64,000 nt of DNA from an uncultured Clostridia bacterium (GTDB lineage Bacteria; Bacillota; Clostridia; Christensenellales; UBA1242), in the NCBI GenBank assembly GCA_934754375.1, contig CAKVHT010000001.1, positions 434,001 to 498,000 on the forward strand, given 5' to 3'. A model generated the notes under the pieces. It ran no database searches. It saw nothing but the letters and a program-made list of their open reading frames with translations, and was not told the origin of the DNA. The position numbers and the translations under genes were made by a program. Shown here piece by piece: positions 1 through 8,517 of the stretch. The first letter of the stretch is position 1. Every line of letters begins with the position of its first letter.

Positions 1-1
1 T

Positions 2-337
2 GTCATCAACTTTTTTTCAAAAATAAAAAATGTTGACCTTAATTATAACAATTTTGAAGTTAGTGATAGATTGCTGAATTACATTAGCACTCAAAAGGTT
101 GAAGCGGTCAAACAGTCGATTATTGCAGAACTAAATCAAAACGGAGTATCTAATATCGACTTAAATCTTAATTTTACACATGAAAACAATGAATTAGTTT
201 ATAAATCGTGTGTTGTGAATTTAAAAAATTTAGTCTATCAACCTGCGGACAAGCATATTAGTAAATATGAGTTGATAATCAAGGTGGTGAAACAGCACAC
301 AAATTTAACAGACGAGGTGATTATTTTCGATGAATGA
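2..337 (+). CDS. spoIIIAF: SpoIIIAF, stage III sporulation protein, C-terminal part (5' cut by window edge)
   Basis: The frame is open back to the first bases, so the gene begins outside the window. An in-frame TTG at 71 is possible but unlikely to be the start, because the reading upstream is equally protein-like. What remains is the soluble C-terminal domain (alternating amphipathic segments, no membrane span). SpoIIIAF is normally a membrane protein of the SpoIIIA-SpoIIQ channel linking mother cell and forespore. Assignment rests mainly on position: it overlaps spoIIIAG by 8 nt and spoIIIAH follows. Sequence similarity visible by eye is modest, so the family name is inferred from operon order. 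Confidence 0.72.
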   Translation, partial: VINFFSKIKNVDLNYNNFEVSDRLLNYISTQKVEAVKQSIIAELNQNGVSNIDLNLNFTHENNELVYKSCVVNLKNLVYQPADKHISKYELIIKVVKQHTNLTDEVIIFDE

Positions 338-782
338 AGATAAAAAAATCAAATTTAAATGGCTTGAAAAACTAAAAAATATCAAGCATATCGAAATTTA
401 TATTGCAATTATTTTCATTGTTGTGTTGCTGTTGATATATTTGTCAAGCACTCAAACATCAGGCTCAAAAACAAAAGCAAGAACAAACACTGCTGACAAC
501 ATGTCTGTTACTGCATACGTAACAAATCTGGAGGCTGATCTTGAAGACGTGTTGTCGAATATTAACGGTATATCCAATGTTAAAGTTTTGATAACTTTGG
601 ATATGTCAAAGGTAAGTGTAGAGAACTCGCAAATCAATATCAACACTTTTCCACCAATAAAAGGTATCATTATTACAGCCAAAGGGCTAAATGACACTGC
701 AAAACGACTCAAAGTGCTACATGCCATTGAGGCAGTTGTCGATGTTACAAATGGTAATATTGAAATTTTATCAAGTGAATAG
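330..782 (+). CDS. spoIIIAG: SpoIIIAG, stage III sporulation protein
   Basis: Ring-forming component of the SpoIIIA channel in the intermembrane space between mother cell and forespore (family knowledge). Visible features: a basic N-terminus, one transmembrane helix at about residues 22-40, a short Thr/Ser/Lys linker, then the conserved domain with an LEDVLSNINGISNVKVLITLD-like beta-strand segment and the typical end (IKGIIITAKG..., a helix, VDVTNGNIEIL). At 150 residues it is shorter than many homologues, mostly in the linker. Starts inside the end of spoIIIAF and is followed by spoIIIAH after 8 nt. Expected to be sigma-E controlled with the rest of the operon; no promoter is visible inside the window. 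Confidence 0.9.
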   Translation: MNEDKKIKFKWLEKLKNIKHIEIYIAIIFIVVLLLIYLSSTQTSGSKTKARTNTADNMSVTAYVTNLEADLEDVLSNINGISNVKVLITLDMSKVSVENSQININTFPPIKGIIITAKGLNDTAKRLKVLHAIEAVVDVTNGNIEILSSE

Positions 783-790
783 GAGGATTT

Positions 791-1276
791 ATGAAAAAAA
801 CATTAAGCAAAAAGAAAAAAATTATTATTTTGTCAGTTATGGTTGCTTTGTTGCTCGTTACAGGCTATGTTAATGTTGCTTTAAACAGTTCATTAAGTTC
901 AAAAGCAACACCAACAAGCACAACAAGTGCAAGTTTTTATGTAACATATCGCACTGAAAGAGAAGCAACACGTGCGCAAGAAATTCAGTTTTATGACTCA
1001 ATTTTAACAAGTGCAACAGCCAGTGAAACAGCAAAACAAGAAGCAGAAGCAGGCAAACAACAACTTATTGACCTTATGGAAAAAGAATTGGTTACTGAGG
1101 GTATTATTCGTGGCAAAGGATTTAGTGATGCTATAGTTTCTTCTTCAAGTTCAAATGTGAACGTATTTGTTCAATCTGCAGAACTTTCAAAGGCAGAAGT
1201 TGCTCAAATTGCCAGTGTAGTTACAAGCCAATTAGGTTGTGAACTTGACAAAGTGATTATTATTCCTTCAGTGTAA
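791..1276 (+). CDS. spoIIIAH: SpoIIIAH, stage III sporulation protein
   Basis: Mother-cell membrane protein whose extracellular domain binds forespore SpoIIQ (or its replacement in Clostridia). A Lys-rich N-terminus precedes one membrane helix at about residues 10-30. The conserved block FYVTYRTEREATRAQEIQFY, a long helix rich in Ala/Glu and the YscJ/FliF-like C-terminal fold (VNVFVQSAELSKAEVAQIAS...VIIIPSV) follow. An ideal AGGAGG ribosome site sits 5 nt before the ATG. It ends the spoIIIA operon; about 100 nt of non-coding sequence with a separate promoter follow. Confidence 0.93.
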   Translation: MKKTLSKKKKIIILSVMVALLLVTGYVNVALNSSLSSKATPTSTTSASFYVTYRTEREATRAQEIQFYDSILTSATASETAKQEAEAGKQQLIDLMEKELVTEGIIRGKGFSDAIVSSSSSNVNVFVQSAELSKAEVAQIASVVTSQLGCELDKVIIIPSV

Positions 1277-1331
1277 GTGAAAAATACAAACTATCATGAT
1301 TACAAAAATATTAGGTTTAACCTTAAATTTG

Positions 1332-1361
1332 TTGCTAAAGTATTGATTGTTGTGTTATACT
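1332..1361 (+). promoter_or_regulatory. Sigma-A type promoter for the Asp23/nusB group
   Basis: TTGCTA, 18 nt, TATACT. The ATG of the Asp23 gene is 17 nt beyond the -10 box and has an AGAGG ribosome site. This separates the vegetative genes from the sporulation operon upstream. Confidence 0.6.
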
Positions 1362-1377
1362 AACTATAGAGGTTTTT

Positions 1378-1734
1378 ATGGCGCAAATTAAAAATTTTAA
1401 TGGCGAAAGTGAAACATTAATCAACAAAAACATGGTTGTTTCAATCATTAGTCTTGCCACTAAAGAAATCAATGGTGTTATTGATTTATACCAACCTAAA
1501 AAGTTTTTCTTTAAAAAGATTTTTGATTCAAACATCGGCAGAGGTGTGCGTGTTAAGTATACAAAGTCAGGTGTTGTGATTGATATTTATGTTGTTGTGG
1601 ACACTGAGGTTGAAGTGAGTGATATAGTATATCGCATTCAACAAAATGTTAAAAACAGCATCAATTCGTTATTGCCTTTAAAAATAGTGTCAATCAATGT
1701 GCATATTATGGACGCTGAAAAAAATTCTCTCTAA
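1378..1734 (+). CDS. Asp23/Gls24 family envelope-stress protein
   Basis: 118-residue protein of the Asp23 (alkaline shock protein) family, small alpha/beta proteins often found near nusB in Clostridia. Visible: an N-terminal segment that reads NMVVSIISLATKEINGV, a central V.VKYTKSGVVIDIYVVV strand pair, and a C-terminal VRIQQNVKNSINS...VSINVHI-like helix/strand matching the family pattern. Residues FFFKKIF form a family-atypical aromatic/basic patch. Members act at the cell envelope, but the precise role of this copy is unknown. Its stop codon lies within the terminator hairpin that follows. Confidence 0.85.
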   Translation: MAQIKNFNGESETLINKNMVVSIISLATKEINGVIDLYQPKKFFFKKIFDSNIGRGVRVKYTKSGVVIDIYVVVDTEVEVSDIVYRIQQNVKNSINSLLPLKIVSINVHIMDAEKNSL

Positions 1735-1748
1735 ACGAGAGAGTTTTT
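1725..1748 (+). terminator. Rho-independent terminator after the Asp23 gene
   Basis: CTCTCT, a 5-nt loop, AGAGAG, then TTTTT. The stem overlaps the Asp23 stop codon. It may attenuate transcription into nusB, for which no separate promoter was seen. Confidence 0.75.
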
Positions 1749-1777
1749 GTATTTAAATCAAATTTACAGGAGAAAAT

Positions 1778-2155
1778 ATGAAAAGAACAGAAATGCGTGA
1801 ATTGGCATTTAAGACAATATATTCAAAGTTTTTTAATCCAGATGAAACTGATTTTCTTGATGAAGAAAATGCTAGTGTTGAAGGTTTGCAATTTGTAAAT
1901 ACTGTGCTTACAAATCTTGCAGAACATTATCAAGAAATCAATGATAAAATATCTTCCAAGTTAAAAGGTTACACAATTCAGCGTCTTTATAAGGTTGACT
2001 TGTCAATTTTGATTTTGGCTGTTATTGAGTTAGATTACATTAAACAAAATCCAAAACAAGTAGTTATAAATGAGTGTGTTGAACTTGCAAAAAAATATTC
2101 AACAGACAAAAGTCCAAAATTTATCAATGGTGTTTTGGCAGACCTGTATAACTAA
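1778..2155 (+). CDS. nusB: NusB, transcription antitermination factor
   Basis: All-helical RNA-binding protein of the NusB/NusE(S10) complex that binds boxA and supports antitermination of rRNA operons. Visible: the N-terminal R.LAFKTIYS helix, the LSILILAVIELDYI segment and the hallmark end VVINECVELAKKYS...FINGVLADL. Length 125 residues is near the lower end of the family. AGGAG ribosome site 7 nt upstream. First of the nusB-xseA-xseB-proS gene run. Confidence 0.95.
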   Translation: MKRTEMRELAFKTIYSKFFNPDETDFLDEENASVEGLQFVNTVLTNLAEHYQEINDKISSKLKGYTIQRLYKVDLSILILAVIELDYIKQNPKQVVINECVELAKKYSTDKSPKFINGVLADLYN

Positions 2156-2198
2156 TCTCAAAATAATTTACCATCGCTTTTTGCAAAATCACTGAAGT

Positions 2199-3374
2199 AT
2201 GAAAGTTTTTACTGTTTCACAAATCAACAAGTTGATTAAAGATTTAATAGACAACGAAATTATCCTTGAAGATGTTACAGTTACGGGGGAGTTGTCTAGT
2301 TTTTCTGTTACTAGGGGCATTGCATATTTTACATTAAAAGATAACGAAAACTTGCTTTCTTGTGTTCAATTTGGTGCCAAACAAGATTTTCAAATTGGTG
2401 ATATGGTAGAGTGTCGAGGCAATATCAAATATTATCCTAAGGGTGGCAAACTTTCTCTTAATGTTATAAAGATTGAACTTTGTGGGCAAGGCGAACTTTA
2501 TCAACAATTTTTGCAAACTAAAGAGAAATTAGAAAAAGAAGGTCTGTTTGACGAAATTAACAAGAAACCATTGCCAAGGTTTATAAATTCAATAGGTGTT
2601 GTTACCAGTGCGACTGGAGCTGTTTTGCAGGATATTAGAAATGTTACAAGCAGAAGAAATCCAAATCTTGATATATATGTCTATGATGCGCAAGTTCAAG
2701 GCAAATTTGCCGTTGAACAGGTTATTGAAGGTATAACTTATTTTGACAATTATACCGATGTCGATGCTATTATTGTTGCCCGTGGCGGTGGCAGTATTGA
2801 AGATTTAGCCCCGTTTAATGATGAAAAATTGGCACGCATTGCATATATTTGCAACAAGCCACTAATAAGTGCTGTGGGACATGAAACTGATTTTAGCATT
2901 TTAGATTTTGTTGCAGATTTACGTGCGCCAACTCCCAGTGCTGCAGCAGAGTTGGTTAGTTTTGACTTAAAAGAACTTAAGCGATACATTAATGATTACA
3001 TATTGCAAATTGAAAATCGTGTAGCAAATCAATTGCAAGCGCTTTGGAATATAAATCAGGTGTCAATTTTAAACATTGAAAAACATTTAAATGAATTAGT
3101 TAATGATGAGATTTTGCACATCAATGATTTGTTGAATGTTTGTGACAACTCTATAGAAACTAAGATTGTAAACACAACACATAGGGTTGGAATAGCAATA
3201 AATACACTAGATAAACTAAATCCAGCTAAATTGATGAGCAAAGGATATTCTTATGTCAGCATAGAAAATCAGCCCATAAATTGTAAAAATGTTAAAGTCG
3301 GTGACACTGTTAATATTATTGCAAAAGACGTAAAACTTGATGCACAAATCATAAATAAGGAGAAATTATGTTAG
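2199..3374 (+). CDS. xseA: Exodeoxyribonuclease VII large subunit
   Basis: Catalytic subunit of ExoVII, a single-strand-specific DNA exonuclease. Domains: an N-terminal OB fold (about 1-100), then the nuclease core with GVVTSATGAVLQDI, ARGGGSIEDLAPFNDE, ISAVGHETD and RAPTPSAAAEL, then a long coiled coil and a short C-terminal domain. 391 residues is typical for short Firmicute forms. No clear Shine-Dalgarno sequence precedes this ATG, and I saw no better start. Overlaps xseB by 7 nt, which suggests coupled translation. Confidence 0.96.
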   Translation: MKVFTVSQINKLIKDLIDNEIILEDVTVTGELSSFSVTRGIAYFTLKDNENLLSCVQFGAKQDFQIGDMVECRGNIKYYPKGGKLSLNVIKIELCGQGELYQQFLQTKEKLEKEGLFDEINKKPLPRFINSIGVVTSATGAVLQDIRNVTSRRNPNLDIYVYDAQVQGKFAVEQVIEGITYFDNYTDVDAIIVARGGGSIEDLAPFNDEKLARIAYICNKPLISAVGHETDFSILDFVADLRAPTPSAAAELVSFDLKELKRYINDYILQIENRVANQLQALWNINQVSILNIEKHLNELVNDEILHINDLLNVCDNSIETKIVNTTHRVGIAINTLDKLNPAKLMSKGYSYVSIENQPINCKNVKVGDTVNIIAKDVKLDAQIINKEKLC

Positions 3375-3568
3375 AAGAAAACATTAAAAGGCTTGAAGAA
3401 ATTGCAGACAAACTTGAAAAAGGCACAACACTAGATGAAAGCTTAAAATTGTATGAAGAAGGTTGTAAACTTGCTAAATCCTGCTTAAAAGATTTGGAAA
3501 AAGCAAAAGGTAAGATTATAATGATAAAGAAAGATTTTAACGAAAAAGATAAAAAGGATAAAGAATAA
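3368..3568 (+). CDS. xseB: Exodeoxyribonuclease VII small subunit
   Basis: 66-residue helical hairpin protein that decorates the XseA coiled coil. The family motif is clear: ENIKRLEEIADKLEKG, then LDESLKLYEEG and KLAKSCLKDLEKAKGKI. The C-terminus is Lys/Asp rich and probably disordered. AAGGAG precedes the start inside xseA. The final A of its stop codon is the first base of the proS ATG, a one-base overlap. Confidence 0.95.
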   Translation: MLEENIKRLEEIADKLEKGTTLDESLKLYEEGCKLAKSCLKDLEKAKGKIIMIKKDFNEKDKKDKE

Positions 3569-4857
3569 TGAAAGTTTCTGAAATAGGCTTAATATCAAAA
3601 AAATTAACAAATATAGACCCACAATTTCCAATACAGGATATTTTGTTACAAACAGGGCAAGTTGAGCAATATACTAGTGGCATTTTTGCATACGGGCATA
3701 TTCCTTATTTGGTTAAAAAGAATATTGATAGCATCATTTGCAGAATTTTAACAAAATATGATTGTTCAGAATTGTCTTTACCAATATTGCAACCAGAGAA
3801 AATTTGGATTGATTCAGGCAGGTTGAGTCATTATGTAGATGGTGGTGTTATGTTTAGGTCGTTAAACAAAAATGGCAATTTTTGCCTTGCTCCAACAGCA
3901 GAAGAAGCCGTAGTTGCTTATGCGAAACCACGTTTAACATCATATAAGCAATTACCTGTAACATACTTCCAAATTGGTCCAAAGTTTAGAAATGAAATTC
4001 GTACACGTGGATATTTGTTGCGTGGCAAATCATTTGATATGATGGATGCCTATAGTTTTGGCAGAGATTACAATGATTTGGATACTCAATATGAAAAAAT
4101 GAAAAAAGCATATTTGGAAATCTTTAAAGAATTAGGGCTTGATGTTCAACCTGTTGGCGCTGATAATGGTGATTTTGGTGGTAAAAAATCAGAAGAATTT
4201 ATGTGTATTTCAGATATTGGCGAAGATACTATTTTGTTTGACACTGTGACTGGACAAGCTTTTAACCAAGAATTATTGGAACGTCCAGACCACAAGCAAT
4301 ATTTGCTTGACGTATATGGTGTTAAAGATACAGATAGTTTGGTTACAAAACGTGCTGTAGAATTAGGACATATTTTCCAACTTGGTGATAAATATTCAAA
4401 AGCAATGGGTGGAACTTATGTCAACAGCAACAACTCATTAAGTCACTATGTAATGGGGTGTTATGGTATTGGTGTAAGCAGAACCCTGGCTATGGTTTAT
4501 GAAGCTAATGCTATCGTAAAAAATGATAAGGTTGAAGGTGTTGCTTTGCCTTTAAATATTGCACCATATAAGTTGTATATTGTGCCAAAAACAGATGATG
4601 ATTCAAAATATGCTGTGGCAAACAAAATCTATGAAGAATTAAATAAAAAGGGTGTACCTGTGCTTATAGACGACAGAGAAGATTTGTCGATAGGTGCAAA
4701 AATTAAAGATTCTAAAATAACAGGCACTCCTTTTGTTGTAGTGTGTGGCAAATCTATTGATAATGGCATTTTGGAACTTGAAAACAACAAAACAGGTGAA
4801 AAAATGGAAATAAAGATTGATGAATTTGTTAAATACTGCGCTAAAAATTTAAAATAA
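3568..4857 (+). CDS. proS: Prolyl-tRNA synthetase, short form without editing (INS) domain
   Basis: Class II synthetase charging tRNA-Pro. Motif 2 (YFQIGPKFRNEIRTRGYLLR, then DMMDAYSF) and motif 3 (GCYGIGVSRTLAMV) are intact, followed by a C-terminal anticodon-binding domain (DDREDLSIGAKIKDSKITG). Typical bacterial enzymes of about 570 residues carry a roughly 180-residue INS editing domain between motifs 2 and 3. Here that interval is only about 60-70 residues and the protein is 429, as in alphaproteobacterial and mitochondrial forms. Post-transfer editing of Ala-tRNA-Pro must therefore be absent or done in trans. The gene ends the nusB run and is followed by a terminator. Confidence 0.95.
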   Translation: MKVSEIGLISKKLTNIDPQFPIQDILLQTGQVEQYTSGIFAYGHIPYLVKKNIDSIICRILTKYDCSELSLPILQPEKIWIDSGRLSHYVDGGVMFRSLNKNGNFCLAPTAEEAVVAYAKPRLTSYKQLPVTYFQIGPKFRNEIRTRGYLLRGKSFDMMDAYSFGRDYNDLDTQYEKMKKAYLEIFKELGLDVQPVGADNGDFGGKKSEEFMCISDIGEDTILFDTVTGQAFNQELLERPDHKQYLLDVYGVKDTDSLVTKRAVELGHIFQLGDKYSKAMGGTYVNSNNSLSHYVMGCYGIGVSRTLAMVYEANAIVKNDKVEGVALPLNIAPYKLYIVPKTDDDSKYAVANKIYEELNKKGVPVLIDDREDLSIGAKIKDSKITGTPFVVVCGKSIDNGILELENNKTGEKMEIKIDEFVKYCAKNLK

Positions 4858-4930
4858 TCAGTTTTTAAGTTTAAATAGACCGAATTTTATTGATAGTGTT
4901 TATATGCAAGGACTGTTATTAATCATAATA

Positions 4931-4962
4931 AAAACACAACCATGTTTGGCTGTGTTTTTTTG
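4931..4962 (+). terminator. Terminator after proS
   Basis: AAACACA-type stem with complementary TGTGTTT and a run of seven T. It closes the rightward gene group; the opposing tRNA-Glu gene ends just beyond it. Confidence 0.75.
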
Positions 4963-4984
4963 TTGCAAATTTATATGCTATTTA

Positions 4985-5059
4985 TGGTAGCCTTAACGGG
5001 ATTCGAACCCGTATCCCAGCCTTGAGAGGGCCGTGTCCTAACCACTAGACTATAAGGCC
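4985..5059 (-). tRNA. tRNA-Glu (CTC)
   Basis: Full cloverleaf on the minus strand: 7-bp acceptor stem GGCCTTA/TAAGGCT, anticodon stem CGGCC/GGCTG with loop CTCTCAA giving anticodon CTC, T-arm GTTCGAATC, and encoded CCA. The CTC anticodon reads GAG only, so a separate TTC isoacceptor should exist elsewhere. Confidence 0.95.
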
Positions 5060-5253
5060 ATAGTTATTTGACTTTGTTATTGTAGCATGTTTTTTAACAA
5101 TTTTCAACTGTTTAGGCAATATTACTTTCACGATTGTTTATTTTATGGTAGAATAACGGCAAGTGTGAATTTGTATATTATGTTGCAAATTACAATGTTT
5201 TGGAAACGTTTGATTTATCAAATAAGATAAAACGTGTTATACATTAAGAAAAG
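5060..5253. other. Gene-free AT-rich stretch upstream of comEC
   Basis: About 190 bp between tRNA-Glu and comEC. No coding frame was seen. A TATACA-like box lies 10 nt before the comEC start, without a convincing -35 partner, and no ribosome site is evident. A short stretch at 5173-5185 recalls part of the E. coli dif site (see rejected items). Confidence 0.4.
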
Positions 5254-6798
5254 ATGAAAAAGGAACGTTGGTTTAATTATAGACCTTTATGCCTTGCATT
5301 TATTATGTTATTGCTTGGCAGTATTTTTGCTTTTTATTGCTTTTTTGACCCATCAAATCTCACACAGCAGTATCTTCCATTAACATTGAGTTTGGTTGGA
5401 CTTTTGGTTGTTGTATGCGTTGTAATAATATTTACGATTCGCAACAAAAATTTGAAGTTTTTAATTTTACCACTAGTGTGTCTTGTTATTGGTAGTGGAG
5501 CATTAAGCATCTGTTTAACAAGTTTTAATAGCAAAAATTTACCAGCACCAAGCCAAGTATATGCCAGAATTTACATGATAAACAATAATGGTGACTATCA
5601 AACAATCTATGCTGACAATGTGTATTTTGATGGCATAAAGATAAATGGTAAAGTAATGATTTCTTTGAAAGATTATTCATATCAATTTGACAATATAGAA
5701 ATTGGCAGGCAAATCAAATTTTCGCCATTGTCCACAACTGCGATAAATTTATTAGAACATGACACACCGTCTGCAATCTATTTTAAAAACAATATAAAGT
5801 ATAAACTAATTGCCAACATAAATACTTTTGAATTTGGTTCAGTTAAATTAACGTTAGCAGAGAAAATAAGGCAACGAATAAAAGAATGCTTAAATTTTGG
5901 TTTGTCAAATGAAAATGCAGAATTGACATATTCTGCTTTGTTTGGCGATAAAACTAATTTGTTTGATTCCAATAAGGAAGCTTTCAAACTTGCCGGTGTG
6001 GCGCATTTGCTTGCCGTATCTGGTTTGCATGTAGGCATAATTGTTGCTATCTTTAACTGGCTTTGCAAAAAATTGAAACTAAACAAATGGATTAGACTGG
6101 CAATAATTGGCTGTTTGTTGTTATTCTACATGTATATTTGTGATTTTTCGGCATCAATCGTCAGGGCATCTATTATGTCAATAATGCTTATGCTTGCACC
6201 AATATTTAACCGAAAATACGATTCTTTATCCGCAATAGGCTTTGCTGGAATAATTTGTTTTTTGATAGACCCATTGTTTGCCTTCGATGCTGGTGGCACA
6301 ATGAGTTTTGCTTGTGTAACAGGCATAAATCTATTATATCCATCTATTTATTCAGCGCTAGCCAAAACAACAATATCAAACAAGATTGCTCAAAGTTTGT
6401 CAATAAGCGCATCAACAATGATATCCTTGTTGTTTATAATGGCGTATAATTTCCAAACACTCAATCTAATTTCAATTTTGGCAAATATTGTCTTAATACC
6501 ATTGTTTACAGTTGGTTTTATTGTAAGCTTTGTTGTTGGATTTTTAGGGCTTATAAGCCGTTATATTGGAATTTTGCTTGTCCCTGTTAATTATTTATTT
6601 AGTTTTATAAACATTATTGCCCATGTTCTTGGCAATTTAAGTTTTGCAAATTTTGAAACAGTTAATGTTCATTATATTTCGATTGTGATTTACATGATAA
6701 TATTGCTGTTGATGTCTAATAAAACCACCGCAAAACCAGCACATAAAACAATTGTTATTCTTCCATTAGTTGCAATTTTGTTTGCAGTTATGTTATAA
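5254..6798 (+). CDS. comEC: ComEC/Rec2 family DNA-uptake channel, lacking the metallo-beta-lactamase domain
   Basis: Polytopic membrane protein. N-terminal two to three helices, an OB-like extracellular segment (about 95-185), then the diagnostic competence core with HLLAVSGLHVGIIVAIFNWL and many following helices (FDAGGTMSFACVTGINLL). Family members translocate single-stranded DNA during transformation. Full-length ComEC of about 750 residues ends in a metallo-beta-lactamase-like nuclease domain; this 514-residue protein stops after the last helices with no sign of that domain. Overlaps the region of the holA promoter. Whether this organism is competent is unknown; a possible comFC lies at the other end of the window. 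Confidence 0.88.
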   Translation: MKKERWFNYRPLCLAFIMLLLGSIFAFYCFFDPSNLTQQYLPLTLSLVGLLVVVCVVIIFTIRNKNLKFLILPLVCLVIGSGALSICLTSFNSKNLPAPSQVYARIYMINNNGDYQTIYADNVYFDGIKINGKVMISLKDYSYQFDNIEIGRQIKFSPLSTTAINLLEHDTPSAIYFKNNIKYKLIANINTFEFGSVKLTLAEKIRQRIKECLNFGLSNENAELTYSALFGDKTNLFDSNKEAFKLAGVAHLLAVSGLHVGIIVAIFNWLCKKLKLNKWIRLAIIGCLLLFYMYICDFSASIVRASIMSIMLMLAPIFNRKYDSLSAIGFAGIICFLIDPLFAFDAGGTMSFACVTGINLLYPSIYSALAKTTISNKIAQSLSISASTMISLLFIMAYNFQTLNLISILANIVLIPLFTVGFIVSFVVGFLGLISRYIGILLVPVNYLFSFINIIAHVLGNLSFANFETVNVHYISIVIYMIILLLMSNKTTAKPAHKTIVILPLVAILFAVML

Positions 6799-6799
6799 T
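6770..6799 (+). promoter_or_regulatory. Promoter for holA, apparently leaderless
   Basis: TTGCAA, 18 nt, TATAAT, then only 6 nt to the holA ATG. It lies within the last codons of comEC. No Shine-Dalgarno sequence is present. Confidence 0.6.
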
Positions 6800-6805
6800 T
6801 TACGT

Positions 6806-7714
6806 ATGAAATTTGTTGAGCTGAACAAAAACCTTAAAACTGAAATAAAGCATCTATATGTTTTGAATGGAGATGATTCTTTTTTGCTAAGTCATGCGAT
6901 TTCATTAATTAAAAACGCCTGCATACAAGATTTTGAAGATTTTAATTTTGCCAAATTTGATGCGGACAAGATGAATAAAAGTGAATTTATTGCTCAGCTT
7001 GAAACCATGCCAATAGGCAATGATTATAGAATGATTGTTTTAGATAGCCCATCAAACGAAATCTGCAAATATTTGGATAAATATGAGTTTGCAGATTTTC
7101 AAGTTGTTGTAACAAAAAATGCAAAACTGTCAGCAGGCGAGCAAGTTGATTGCTCAAAATTGGATAGGGTAGATATAAGCAAATATATCTTAAACTTTTT
7201 TACAAAACGTGATTTAAAAGTTGAAGAGCAGGCTTTAGATTACATCATTGATGCTACATCTGGCAATATGGCAAAAATTGACAATGAACTGAATAAAATT
7301 GCTGATTACATGCAGGGTCAAACATTAATAACAATCAACATTGTTACAAACTTAATTGCAAACAGCACAGAATATGTTAGTTTTATGCTTACAAACGCAA
7401 TAGATAAAAAATCTTATGGCGATTATCAAAAAATCATTAACACAATGACAAAATCCCAAAGCACGGGCGACATTTTTGCTATGTTAGGCAAATATTTTAG
7501 GCGTATGCAATATATTGCAATCAATAAAGACGATAACAAACTTGCAACAATCTTGGCAATAAAACCCTATGCGGTGAAAATGGCAAGGCAAAATATACAA
7601 AAGAATGGGGCAAAGTTTTATATTGCCTTATACCAAAAATATGTTGATTTAGACTATAGAATAAAATCTGGCAAAATTTCTGCAGACAATGCTCTGTTTG
7701 AATTGGTATTTTAA
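6806..7714 (+). CDS. holA: DNA polymerase III delta subunit
   Basis: Clamp-loader subunit that opens the beta clamp. Recognisable pattern: N-terminal KHLYVLNGDDSFLL (degenerate nucleotide-binding fold), a central segment FTKRDLKVEEQALDYIID..NMAKIDNELNKIADY, and a C-terminal helical collar domain ending with YRIKSGKISADNALFELV. 302 residues from this ATG. A longer reading from an upstream TTG at 6770 is unlikely because that codon is the -35 box of the promoter. The next gene starts 7 nt after the stop. Confidence 0.93.
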   Translation: MKFVELNKNLKTEIKHLYVLNGDDSFLLSHAISLIKNACIQDFEDFNFAKFDADKMNKSEFIAQLETMPIGNDYRMIVLDSPSNEICKYLDKYEFADFQVVVTKNAKLSAGEQVDCSKLDRVDISKYILNFFTKRDLKVEEQALDYIIDATSGNMAKIDNELNKIADYMQGQTLITINIVTNLIANSTEYVSFMLTNAIDKKSYGDYQKIINTMTKSQSTGDIFAMLGKYFRRMQYIAINKDDNKLATILAIKPYAVKMARQNIQKNGAKFYIALYQKYVDLDYRIKSGKISADNALFELVF

Positions 7715-7721
7715 GGACAAC

Positions 7722-8381
7722 ATGCAAATCAAGGTTAAAATTATAAAAAGTGCCAGGAAATCAATGTCTTTAACCATTGATAACAATGCAAATTTAGTGG
7801 CACGTGTGCCTTATAATTATGACAAACAAAAATTGAATAATTTTATAAATGAAAAATCAAATTGGATTGTAAAACACATTAAACAAGTGCAAGAATCAAA
7901 CCAGAAGTACAAGCAATTTGAGCTTGTCAATGGGGTAAAAATAGTTTTGTTTGAACATGATTATGTTATAAAAATCACCAAAACATCACGCGCAAAAATG
8001 ATTGGCGACACAATAGTTTTGCCAGATGAAAATAGCAAAGAGTTTTTGATTGCTTTGCTTAAAAAATATGCAAAAAAACACCTAACATCACGAGTTCAAC
8101 AACTTGCTTCTTTATATGGTTTTTCTTATCTCAATATCAAAGTTGGCGGGGCAAAAACTGTTTGGGGTTCATGCAGTTCAAACAATAGTTTGAATTTCAC
8201 ATATAAATTATTGTTTACACCAAATATAGTGGTTGATTATATTATAATACACGAATTATCGCACACAAAAGTTAAAAATCATAGCAAAAAATTTTATCAA
8301 ACAGTTGCAAATTGCATGCCAAATTATAAACAAGCAGAACACTGGTTAAAACAAAACAAAAGTGTTATAAATTATCTTTAA
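7722..8381 (+). CDS. YgjP-like (DUF45/WLM) zinc metallopeptidase-fold protein
   Basis: 219-residue protein of the YgjP/DUF45 family, related to SprT/WLM metalloproteases. The motif IIHELSHTKVKNHSKKFY carries the HExxH zinc site and a downstream His. The family marker GGAKTVWGSCSSNNSLNFTYKL precedes it, and the N-terminal half is a beta-rich domain. Natural substrate is not established. Start chosen at ATG 7722 after AAGGAC; an alternative upstream start would overlap holA by 26 nt. It is probably co-transcribed with holA. Confidence 0.85.
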   Translation: MQIKVKIIKSARKSMSLTIDNNANLVARVPYNYDKQKLNNFINEKSNWIVKHIKQVQESNQKYKQFELVNGVKIVLFEHDYVIKITKTSRAKMIGDTIVLPDENSKEFLIALLKKYAKKHLTSRVQQLASLYGFSYLNIKVGGAKTVWGSCSSNNSLNFTYKLLFTPNIVVDYIIIHELSHTKVKNHSKKFYQTVANCMPNYKQAEHWLKQNKSVINYL

Positions 8382-8476
8382 ATTAACAATGTATAGTGTT
8401 AATAAAACTTTTAAATGCAAAACATAAACAGCAAACAGTTTTATAGTCAATGTTAAATTAATTGTTTTAGAATATG

Positions 8477-8505
8477 AAAAAAGTGGGGCAAAAGCTCCAC
8501 TTCTT
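8477..8505 (-). terminator. Terminator after rpsT
   Basis: On the minus strand AAGTGG-AGC, four-base loop, GCCCCACTT with one mismatch, then TTTTTT. It sits just downstream of the rpsT stop codon. Confidence 0.75.
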
Positions 8506-8517
8506 TAAATTTAAAAA

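Noticed and set aside
5162..5189. A classical XerCD dif: TGTATATTATGTT matches the centre and part of the XerD arm of the E. coli site.
   Set aside because: The XerC-side arm has almost no match, dyad symmetry is poor and the place is 17 kb from the strand switch. In very AT-rich DNA such a partial match is weak evidence.
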